A stretch of 9,647 nucleotides of DNA from Bilophila wadsworthia ATCC 49260 (lineage in GTDB: Bacteria; Desulfobacterota; Desulfovibrionia; Desulfovibrionales; Desulfovibrionaceae), in assembly GCF_000701705.1 (NCBI RefSeq), contig NZ_JNJP01000106.1:1-9647 (forward strand), given 5' to 3'. This document shows positions 1-5,889 of this stretch, one piece after another. Below the pieces are notes generated by a model, which did no database searches, had not been told where the DNA came from, and worked only from the letters and a program-made list of their open reading frames with translations. The position numbers and the translations under genes are program-made. Numbering within the stretch: position 1 is the first letter of the stretch; each line of letters begins with the position of its first letter.

Positions 1-1
1 A

Positions 2-1099
2 CAAGATATCATCATCGTAGGCGGGGGCATATCGGGCGCCGCGCTGGCATACGGGCTTTCCGGCAAGGGCCGGAAAGTGACCGTGCTGGACGCGCCGACC
101 GATACCAATAAGGCGTCGCGGACCAACGTAGGGCTGATCTGGTGCCAGTCGAAATTCCTGCACCTGCCCGAGTACGCGAAGTGGGGCTTCGTCTCCTCGC
201 GGCTGTACCCGGCGCTGACCAAAGAACTTGAGGAAATCTCCGGACATGCGATCCCGGTGAACTACACCGGCGGCATCATCCCGGTCCTGAGCGAAGAGGA
301 CTACCAGAAACGCGGCGACTACATCGAAAAGCTGCGCGAGGCCCTCGGCGAATACAAGGGCAACATGATCGACCGCGCCGAGCTTGAGAAGAAACTGCCC
401 AAGATCGGCTGGGGCCCTGAAGTCTGCGGCGCTGCATGGTGCGAAGAGGACGGCGTGGTCGATCCCCTGTCCCTGCTGCGTGCCTTCCGGGCGGCATTGC
501 CCCGCGTCGGCGTGGACTACCGCCAGACGCTGGTGTTCGACGTGCAGCCCCACGCGGGCGGCTACCGCGTCACCACAAAGGACGGGACCTTCGACTGCCA
601 GAAGCTCGTGCTCGCCGCCGGGCTGTCCAACCGCCGCTTCGTCCAGTTCGCCATGCCCACCCTGCCCGTCTACGCGGACAAGGGGCAGGTGCTGCTCGTC
701 GAGCGTATGCCCTTCGTCATGCCCATCCCGGTGCTCGGCGTCACCCAGACCTTCGGCGGCACGACCATCATCGGCTTCCGCCACGAGAAGGCCGGGCACC
801 ACACGCAGGTCGTGCCATCCGCCGTGGCTTCCGAAGGCAAATGGGCCATCCGCGTCTGGCCCGAACTCGGCAAGAAGCGCCTCATCCGCGCATGGGCCGG
901 ACTGCGCGTCATGCCCGACGACAGCATGGCGATCTACAGCCGCCTGCCGGGGCATCCCAACGTCACCCTCGTCAATACCCACAGCGCCGTGACCATGGCC
1001 GCGGCCCATACCCGCCTGCTCCCCGATTTCATCCTCGGCGGCGAACTGCCCGAAACCGCGCAGGGCATGACCCTCAAACGCTTCGGCTATTCGTGCTGA
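2..1099 (+). CDS. FAD-dependent oxidoreductase, DAO family (catalytic subunit of an HcnC/opine-oxidase-type dehydrogenase), 5' partial
   Basis: The frame is open from base 2 to the TGA at 1097-1099, giving 365 visible residues; the start codon lies just outside the window, so only a few residues are missing. The first visible residues are the dinucleotide-binding strand-loop (QDIIIVGGGISGAAL) and an acidic residue in VTVLD ends the second strand, as in the D-amino-acid-oxidase fold. Other family-like segments are DGVVDPLSLL, LVLAAGLSNRRF, DKGQVLLVER, and near the C-terminus a RAWAGLRVMPDD stretch followed by NTHSAV. In HcnC, opine oxidases and D-hydroxyproline dehydrogenases this subunit oxidises a C-N bond of an amino-acid-like substrate and passes electrons to partner subunits. 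The next two genes encode exactly those partners, 14 bases downstream. The family is secure; the substrate is not visible. Glycine (cyanide synthase), opines, D-hydroxyproline or another imino/D-amino acid are all possible. Confidence 0.88.
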   Translation, partial: QDIIIVGGGISGAALAYGLSGKGRKVTVLDAPTDTNKASRTNVGLIWCQSKFLHLPEYAKWGFVSSRLYPALTKELEEISGHAIPVNYTGGIIPVLSEEDYQKRGDYIEKLREALGEYKGNMIDRAELEKKLPKIGWGPEVCGAAWCEEDGVVDPLSLLRAFRAALPRVGVDYRQTLVFDVQPHAGGYRVTTKDGTFDCQKLVLAAGLSNRRFVQFAMPTLPVYADKGQVLLVERMPFVMPIPVLGVTQTFGGTTIIGFRHEKAGHHTQVVPSAVASEGKWAIRVWPELGKKRLIRAWAGLRVMPDDSMAIYSRLPGHPNVTLVNTHSAVTMAAAHTRLLPDFILGGELPETAQGMTLKRFGYSC

Positions 1100-1113
1100 A
1101 CAAGGACTACGCC

Positions 1114-1389
1114 ATGCAAAACGCATCTACCGTTCATATCACCTTCGACGGGCAGCCGATGGAAGTCCCCGCCGGGATCAGCGTCGCCGCCGCCGTGCTC
1201 GGGCACGCCCACGCCGGGCACACCTGCAAGCATCCCGTGGACGGCAGCGCCCGCGCTCCTTACTGCCTCATGGGCGTGTGCTTCGAATGCCTCATGGAAA
1301 TCGACGGCGAACCGGACGTCCAGTCCTGCCTCGTCACCGTGCGGGAAGGCATGGTTGTGAGACGTCAACTTCCCGGGGAGGCCGAATAA
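1114..1389 (+). CDS. [2Fe-2S] small subunit (HcnA-like ferredoxin) of the flavin dehydrogenase
   Basis: This encodes 91 residues, beginning MQNASTVHITFDG. The open frame runs much further upstream (from 436), but that part is only an antisense-style shadow of the preceding gene. The ATG at 1114 gives a protein of family length and has AAGGA about 8 bases upstream. The cluster ligands are C51, C56, C59 and C72 in PYCLMGVCFEC...QSC, the pattern of the small (2Fe-2S)-binding subunit of cyanide synthase and opine/proline dehydrogenases. C38 is an additional cysteine. It probably shuttles electrons between the DAO-type flavoprotein before it and the larger flavoprotein after it. Its stop TAA shares a base with the next ATG (TAATG), so translation of the two is likely coupled and stoichiometric. 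In Pseudomonas hcnABC this subunit comes first; here it is the middle gene. Confidence 0.9.
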   Translation: MQNASTVHITFDGQPMEVPAGISVAAAVLGHAHAGHTCKHPVDGSARAPYCLMGVCFECLMEIDGEPDVQSCLVTVREGMVVRRQLPGEAE

Positions 1390-2777
1390 TGGACAGAAAC
1401 ATGGATCTCATCGTCATCGGAGCCGGCCCCGCCGGACTCTCCGCCGCCTGCGCCGCGCGCGCCTGCGGGCTGGACGTGACCCTCGTCGACGAGCAAGCGG
1501 CCCCGGGCGGCCAGCTTTTCCGCAATATCGAAACCCCGATGGCGCAGGCGCTGCTCGATCCCAAGGAACGCTCCGCCGGGCTCGGGCTCGTGAAACGCTT
1601 CCGCGAATCCGGCGCGACCTACTACCCCGGCACCACCGTCTGGGGGCTTGAGCCGCACAGGGTTTCGTGCACCATGAACGGCAAGGCCGAAGAGCTGGCC
1701 GCCTCGCACATCATCGTGGCCCCCGGCGGCATGGAACGGCCCGTCCCCTTCCCCGGCTGGACGCTGCCCGGCGTCATGGGCGCGGGAGGGGCCGACATCC
1801 TGCTGCGCTCCGGCGGCACGCTCTCCGCCGACAAGAACGCCCCGGTCGTCCTTGCGGGCAACGGCCCCCTGCTCCTCCTGCTTGCCGGGCACCTGCTCGA
1901 AGCGGGCGTGCCCATCGCCGCGTGGCTCGACACCGGCTGGTGGTCCCGCCGCATCATGGCGGGCGCGCTCATGCCCGCTGGCGTGCTCGACATGCCGTAT
2001 GTCGCCAAGGGCATGAAAATGGCACTGCGCGTACTCAAGGGCAAAGTGCCGATCATCCGCAACGTCACCAATATCCGCGCCGTGGGCTCCGATCATCTGG
2101 AAAAGGTCGTGTACGACGCGGGCGGCAAGACCCACGAAATCAACGCCTCCACCCTGCTGCGCCACGAGGGCATCATCCCGCGCACGCACATCCTCAATTC
2201 CCTGAACGCCAAGCACGCATGGGACGGCGTCCAGCGGTACTGGCATCCCGTCGTCGACGAAAACGGCCGCACCAGCGTGGACGGCATTTCCATCGCCGGT
2301 GACGGAACCTACGTCCACGGCGGCGATGCGAGTATGCTCAAGGGCGCCATCGCCGGAGTAGAGATCGCCCGACGCCTTGGCGTGATCAGCGACGCCGAAG
2401 CAGCCTACCGCAGCGGCCCGGCCCGCAGGCAGCTCCGTGCCATGCGCATCGCGCGCGGGTTCCTGCGCTATGTGTTCGCGCCCAATCCGGCCATCTTCAA
2501 TGTCCCGGACGAAACGCTGGTCTGCCGTTGCGAATGCGTCACCGCCGGGGATATCCGCAAGGCCGTGGCCGAAGGCTTCCGCGACGTCAACGAAGTCAAG
2601 CGCTTCACCCGCTGCGGCATGGGCCAGTGCCAGGGCCGCATGTGCGGGCCCGCACTCGCGGAAATCACCGCCGCCGCCCAGTCCAAGGCGCCCGACGCCG
2701 TGGGCTGCCTCCAAGTCCGCCAGCCCTTCCGGCCGGTCAGCCTCGAAAACTACTGCAACCTCAACCTGCCCGGCTAA
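1389..2777 (+). CDS. FAD/NAD(P)-binding oxidoreductase with C-terminal BFD-like [2Fe-2S] domain (HcnB / OoxA-like subunit)
   Basis: This encodes 462 residues. The ATG at 1389 overlaps the previous stop codon, and GGGGAGG at 1375-1381 sits 7 bases ahead; further-upstream starts would overlap the small subunit. The N-terminal FAD-binding motif is GAGPAG at residues 11-16, followed by PGGQLFR. A second Rossmann segment (VVLAGNGPLLLLLAG) lies in the middle, with DGTYVHGGDASMLKGAIAG in the C-terminal half. The C-terminal domain holds C379 and C381 (CRC) and C414 and C419 within CGMGQCQGRMC, the BFD-like [2Fe-2S] arrangement; C383 and C409 are extra. The family pairs with a DAO-type subunit and a small [2Fe-2S] protein and is thought to relay electrons onward, to a quinone or other acceptor. 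The predicted protein lacks membrane spans, so it is probably cytoplasmic or peripheral. Family assignment is strong; acceptor and substrate are unknown. Confidence 0.9.
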   Translation: MDRNMDLIVIGAGPAGLSAACAARACGLDVTLVDEQAAPGGQLFRNIETPMAQALLDPKERSAGLGLVKRFRESGATYYPGTTVWGLEPHRVSCTMNGKAEELAASHIIVAPGGMERPVPFPGWTLPGVMGAGGADILLRSGGTLSADKNAPVVLAGNGPLLLLLAGHLLEAGVPIAAWLDTGWWSRRIMAGALMPAGVLDMPYVAKGMKMALRVLKGKVPIIRNVTNIRAVGSDHLEKVVYDAGGKTHEINASTLLRHEGIIPRTHILNSLNAKHAWDGVQRYWHPVVDENGRTSVDGISIAGDGTYVHGGDASMLKGAIAGVEIARRLGVISDAEAAYRSGPARRQLRAMRIARGFLRYVFAPNPAIFNVPDETLVCRCECVTAGDIRKAVAEGFRDVNEVKRFTRCGMGQCQGRMCGPALAEITAAAQSKAPDAVGCLQVRQPFRPVSLENYCNLNLPG

Positions 2778-2785
2778 ACGGGCCC

Positions 2786-2814
2786 GCCCCCTTCCCGCCG
2801 TCCGGGGAGGGGGC
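2786..2814 (+). terminator. GC-rich stem-loop just after the dehydrogenase genes
   Basis: GCCCCCTTCCC (2786-2796) pairs with GGGGAGGGGGC (2804-2814) over 11 positions with one G-U wobble and a 7-base loop. It starts 9 bases after the TAA of the second flavoprotein gene. No T-run follows (the next bases are CACGGAAAAC), so it may be a Rho-assisted end, a processing site or an mRNA 3'-end stabiliser rather than a full intrinsic terminator. Confidence 0.4.
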
Positions 2815-2828
2815 CACGGAAAACATCT

Positions 2829-3278
2829 ATGCGGCGCTCCCTTTCCCTCCTCTGCCGACGGGGCATCTGCCTCCTGCTTGCAGCCAGCTACATCGTCTGC
2901 CTGTGCGCGGCCTCGCTCAATGCCGCCCCCACGGTAGCCGAAGCGGGGAGCATCGCCAGCCTCGAACTGTTGCCGAGAGCGGAAAACCCGCACCTTTCCC
3001 CGGATGATCCCGCGCTTGCCGCGTCGATCCCCGAAACGTCGGGCAAGAGCCTGCAAAGCTGGGAAAGCCTGTTCCCGCTCCTTCTCGTGATCCTGTGGCC
3101 CCACCTGTTCCGGGCCGTCCGCCTCCGCCTCCGAGACCACCGGCTGCCGCGCCATACCGACATACGCGGCCTGCTCCCTCTCCCCGCCGCGCCGCCGCTT
3201 GCGGATCCTCCTTTTTTCGCTGAGGATTCCATCATGTTTTCCCGTCGTATCATGCAGCGCCGCGCGGCCTGCGTTTAG
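2829..3278 (+). CDS. hypothetical exported/membrane protein, 149 residues
   Basis: I do not recognise this protein. The ATG at 2829 opens a 149-codon frame with G/C-rich third positions like its neighbours. The N-terminus looks like a signal peptide: a basic start (MRR, CRRG), a hydrophobic core around residues 12-30 and an NAA-P site near residues 31-34. A second hydrophobic stretch (LFPLLLVILW, about 81-90) could anchor it, and the tail is arginine- and proline-rich. The ribosome binding site is poor (ACGGA). Its TAG stop forms part of the TAGGAG that serves the symporter gene 9 bases later, the same stop/ribosome-site overlap seen between the two genes at 7584-9512. If not real, 2778-3287 is a 510-base non-coding gap. 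Low-complexity Pro/Arg composition and lack of any known motif keep confidence modest. Confidence 0.45.
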   Translation: MRRSLSLLCRRGICLLLAASYIVCLCAASLNAAPTVAEAGSIASLELLPRAENPHLSPDDPALAASIPETSGKSLQSWESLFPLLLVILWPHLFRAVRLRLRDHRLPRHTDIRGLLPLPAAPPLADPPFFAEDSIMFSRRIMQRRAACV

Positions 3279-3287
3279 GAGTACGCC

Positions 3288-4721
3288 ATGACCATCCATT
3301 GGCTGGATTACGCGATCATCATTCTGTATTTCTTTGTTGTGGTCTACATCGGTTACTGGGCCATGAAAAAAGTCACCAACTTTGACGATTACGCCGTCGC
3401 CGGACGCGGCCTTCCCATGTCCATCTTCTTCGCGGCCATCGCGGCGACCCTGTGCGGAGGCGGCGCAACCATCGGGCGCGTTTCGTTCATGCACACCACG
3501 GGCATCGTGGTCTTCGCCGGGCTCATCGGCGTGGTGATCAACCAGATCTTCTCGGGCCTGTACATTGCCGGGCGCGTGCACAACATCAAGAACGTCTACA
3601 GCGTGGGCGACCTCTTCGGGCTGTACTACGGCCGCGCCGGGCGGCTCGTTTCCAGCATCGTGTGCTTTTTCTTCTGCCTCGGGCTGTACGGGGTGCAGAT
3701 TCTGGCGATGGGAGCCATCCTCCAGACCGCCGTGGGCATAGACCTCATCCCGGCGGCGCTTATTTCTTCCGTCATCACGCTGGCCTATACGTGGTCCGGC
3801 GGTATGCTCGCCGTAACCATGACCGATGCAGTGCAGTATGTGATCATTATCATCGGCGTGAGCCTGTGCGGGTATCTCGCCATCGACCATCTCGGCGGCT
3901 TCGACGCCATGATGGCGACCCTGAACGCCATGCCCCGCTATGAAAGCAACCTGAAGCTGTTCTCCGGCTGGGGTCCGATCCAGTTCGCGGGCCTCTTCCT
4001 GAGCTTCCTGTTCGGGGAATTCTGCGCGCCGTATTTCATCCAGCGCTATGCCTCCACCAAGTCCGCCAAGGACAGCAAGGCCGGGGTGCTGATCTTCTCC
4101 GTCCACTGGATTTTCTTCCTCGCCACCACCGCCGGGATCGGCCTTGCTTCCATGGCGCTCCAGCCCGACGTCAAGCCCGACCTCGCCTTCACCAACCTTA
4201 TCCGCGACGTGCTGCCCATCGGCGTGACCGGCCTCGTGCTGGCGGCCCTGCTCGCCGCCGTCATGTCATCGGGCGCGGCCTTCATCAACACCGCCTGCGT
4301 CGTGTACACCCGCGACATCTACAACAAGTTCATCAATCCTCAGGCCACGCAAGATCAGATGCTGCGCCAGTCCCGCATGTCCACCCTCCTCGTGGGCGGC
4401 GTTTCTATCGGCGTCGCCATCCTGTTCCAGGACGTGTTCGGCCTGATGATCTACATCTTTAAGCTGTGGCCTTCGGCGATCATCCCGCCGCTGCTGGCCG
4501 GGCTGCTCTGGGGCAAGGTGTCGCCCTACGCCGGGGCTCCCGCCGTGGTCATCGGCGTCGTGAGCTGCTTCCTGTGGAGCGACAAGGTGCTCGGCGAGCC
4601 CTTCGGCATCCCCGCCAACCTTATTGGTATCGGCCTCAACTGCCTGACGCTGTTCGTCGTCCATCAGATGATGAAGCGCCGCGTCCCCTCCACGGGCATC
4701 TACGCCCCCGAAGTCCTGTAA
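3288..4721 (+). CDS. sodium:solute symporter (SSF family)
   Basis: This encodes 477 residues of a polytopic inner-membrane carrier with many hydrophobic segments from the very N-terminus (LDYAIIILYFFVVVYIGYW) to NLIGIGLNCLTLFVVH before a short polar tail. After the first span, NFDDYAVAGRGLP is the typical SSF loop. Residues 171-183 (GGMLAVTMTDAVQ) match the SSF signature around transmembrane helix 5. Members use the Na+ gradient to import sugars, amino acids, carboxylates or similar solutes, with about 12-13 helices; the count here was judged by eye. The ATG at 3288 has AGGAG 6 bases upstream. It is followed 18 bases later by a tiny membrane protein and then by a racemase-family enzyme, so it probably imports the compound handled by the racemase and the upstream dehydrogenase. 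Substrate is not deducible by eye. Confidence 0.93.
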   Translation: MTIHWLDYAIIILYFFVVVYIGYWAMKKVTNFDDYAVAGRGLPMSIFFAAIAATLCGGGATIGRVSFMHTTGIVVFAGLIGVVINQIFSGLYIAGRVHNIKNVYSVGDLFGLYYGRAGRLVSSIVCFFFCLGLYGVQILAMGAILQTAVGIDLIPAALISSVITLAYTWSGGMLAVTMTDAVQYVIIIIGVSLCGYLAIDHLGGFDAMMATLNAMPRYESNLKLFSGWGPIQFAGLFLSFLFGEFCAPYFIQRYASTKSAKDSKAGVLIFSVHWIFFLATTAGIGLASMALQPDVKPDLAFTNLIRDVLPIGVTGLVLAALLAAVMSSGAAFINTACVVYTRDIYNKFINPQATQDQMLRQSRMSTLLVGGVSIGVAILFQDVFGLMIYIFKLWPSAIIPPLLAGLLWGKVSPYAGAPAVVIGVVSCFLWSDKVLGEPFGIPANLIGIGLNCLTLFVVHQMMKRRVPSTGIYAPEVL

Positions 4722-4739
4722 GCCCGCAAGGAGATTATC

Positions 4740-4856
4740 ATGCTGGAATTCACGAAATATCTGATCTATGCGTCTTTCATCCTGAACATCGCCTGCGGCG
4801 TATGGGTGCTCACCGGCATCGTCCAGTGGATTGCGGAAATGAACAAGAAAAACTGA
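4740..4856 (+). CDS. small single-span membrane protein, probable symporter accessory subunit (38 residues)
   Basis: This short gene runs ATG 4740 to TGA 4856. The start is decided by a strong AAGGAG at 4728-4733 with 6-base spacing. The peptide starts MLEFTKYLIYASFILN, continues as one hydrophobic helix of about 22 residues (roughly 8-31, including CGVWVLTGIVQW) and ends in a short charged tail (EMNKKN). The layout suggests a single-pass inner-membrane protein. It begins 18 bases after the symporter stop. Very small membrane proteins directly downstream of SSF carriers recur in bacteria and have been annotated as symporter small accessory proteins; I infer the same role here from position, size and topology. 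Stabilisation or gating of the carrier is plausible but unproven. Confidence 0.8.
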   Translation: MLEFTKYLIYASFILNIACGVWVLTGIVQWIAEMNKKN

Positions 4857-4867
4857 CGGGAACCGTT

Positions 4868-4907
4868 GGGAGAGGGCGCGTTCCGTCCGCGGGAGGCCCC
4901 TCTTCCC
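4868..4907 (+). other. imperfect intergenic stem-loop between accessory protein and racemase genes
   Basis: GGGAGAGGG (4868-4876) can pair with CCCTCTTCCC (4898-4907) with one bulged T. An inner CGCG/CGCG pair (4877-4880 with 4888-4891) can extend it. There is no T-run afterwards. It could tune expression between the symporter pair and the racemase, or be a relic of the GC-rich hairpins scattered in this window. The assignment is weak. Confidence 0.25.
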
Positions 4908-4956
4908 CCTAAACGCGGGGAGGCTGAACGTCCCGCATCAACCCAAAGGAGCGAAT

Positions 4957-5664
4957 ATGAAAGGCGGTAGACTGTATTACGACATGCCCATCGGCATCCT
5001 GTGCCTCGAATCGCTGTTCCCAAAACCGCGCGGGCACATGCGCAATCCGCTGACCTACGGTTTTCCGACGGTGACGCGGGTCATACGGGGCGTGGACATT
5101 CCGCGCCTGCTGTTCAACCCCACTCCGGATCTGCTGGAGCCGTTCATTCAGGCCGCGAAAGAGCTTGAGGCCGACGGCGTGCAGGCCATTACCGGAAGCT
5201 GCGGCTTCATGGCCCGTTTCCAGAATCAAATCGCCGCCGAGCTGCACATCCCGGTTTTCCTGTCGAGCCTGCTCCAGCTTCCTCTGGTGCGCCTCATGCA
5301 CGGGGAAAAGGCCGAGATCGGCGTCCTCACCGCCAGTAGTCAGGCCCTGACGCCCGCCCACTTCGCCAACTGCGCGACGCCGATGGAGTCGGTGCACATC
5401 CGGGGCATGGAAGGCAACCCCGAGTTCTGGGAGACCATCATTGAAGGCAAACGCCACGACTTCGACATGGAACGCCTCGAAGCCGAGATCGTAGGTTCCG
5501 CCGCCGCGTTCGCGCGGGAAAAGGCGCTCGACGCCCTCGTGCTCGAATGCACCGACCTTTCCGCCTTCTCCGCGCCCATCCAGCGCGCGATCAACCTCCC
5601 CGTCTACGACATCAATTCGCTCGTCGAGTACGCCTATTACGCCGTCTGCCGGAAGGACTACTAG
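4957..5664 (+). CDS. Asp/Glu/hydantoin racemase-family protein
   Basis: This encodes 235 residues. The ATG at 4957 is preceded by AAAGGAG (4945-4951) with 5-base spacing. The two catalytic cysteines of the cofactor-independent racemase fold are visible: C82 in ITGSCGFMARFQ and C198 in LVLECTDLSAF. They lie about 116 residues apart, as expected for the two acid-base residues on either side of the active site. The segment GEKAEIGVLTASS begins the second half of the pseudo-symmetric fold. Members interconvert L- and D-amino acids or hydantoins; relatives include maleate isomerase and arylmalonate decarboxylase. With both cysteines present, racemisation or epimerisation is favoured over decarboxylation. 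Placed after a symporter and downstream of a DAO-type dehydrogenase, it could supply the oxidisable enantiomer. Exact substrate is unknown. The gene ends in TAG and is followed by a strong terminator. Confidence 0.88.
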   Translation: MKGGRLYYDMPIGILCLESLFPKPRGHMRNPLTYGFPTVTRVIRGVDIPRLLFNPTPDLLEPFIQAAKELEADGVQAITGSCGFMARFQNQIAAELHIPVFLSSLLQLPLVRLMHGEKAEIGVLTASSQALTPAHFANCATPMESVHIRGMEGNPEFWETIIEGKRHDFDMERLEAEIVGSAAAFAREKALDALVLECTDLSAFSAPIQRAINLPVYDINSLVEYAYYAVCRKDY

Positions 5665-5712
5665 CCAGCTATCCGGCAACGGCGATTCGGCTGTCCCGCC
5701 TCCTCCGGAGGC

Positions 5713-5778
5713 ATTTCCCCCGCTCCTATCGGAAGGTCTCCTCTTCTTTCCGATGGGAGTTGGGGGAATCATTTTTCT
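5713..5778 (+). terminator. intrinsic terminator after the racemase gene
   Basis: A 24-base left arm (5713-5736) pairs with 5746-5769 around a 9-base loop. I count 23 of 24 positions paired, including four G-U wobbles and one C-U mismatch. The right arm is followed at once by CATTTTTCT (T5 at 5772-5776). It lies 49 bases after the racemase TAG and would end the symporter-racemase transcript before it runs into the convergent regulator gene. A smaller perfect palindrome CCTCCGGAGG immediately precedes it (around 5702-5711). Confidence 0.85.
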
Positions 5779-5850
5779 GGGAGACAGGGGATCTCCGCAG
5801 GGTGGCTCCTCGCCCCCTCAGACTTCCCCGGAAAGGAAATGATTCCCCCA
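5761..5850. repeat. 14-bp perfect inverted repeat competing with the terminator arm
   Basis: TGGGGGAATCATTT (5761-5774) is exactly the reverse complement of AAATGATTCCCCCA (5837-5850). The first copy overlaps the right arm and T-tract of the racemase terminator. The 62 bases between the arms include further G-run/C-run complementarity (GGGAGACAGGGG against CCCCCTCAGACTTCCCC). It sits between two convergent genes and could end the minus-strand regulator transcript as well, or form an alternative fold excluding the terminator. Confidence 0.6.
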
Positions 5851-5889
5851 CAACGCAGTCCGGGAACTGGGCGGAGCCCTGCTCAACGG

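Noticed and set aside
436..1113. An upstream extension of the [2Fe-2S] protein frame
   Set aside because: The extension is Arg/His/Pro-rich shadow sequence inside the DAO-family gene. The internal ATG at 1114 gives the family's normal length and has a ribosome site.
2..2777. Naming the trio hcnABC (hydrogen cyanide synthase)
   Set aside because: The same three-subunit architecture serves opine oxidases and D-hydroxyproline or proline dehydrogenases. The order differs from hcnABC and the neighbours point to amino-acid-like catabolism.
1365..4106. A 913-codon open frame on the minus strand
   Set aside because: It spans three confidently assigned + strand genes and two intergenic regions, has no family-like motif, and its His/Gly/Ala/Arg-rich composition is what the antisense of G/C-ending codons gives.
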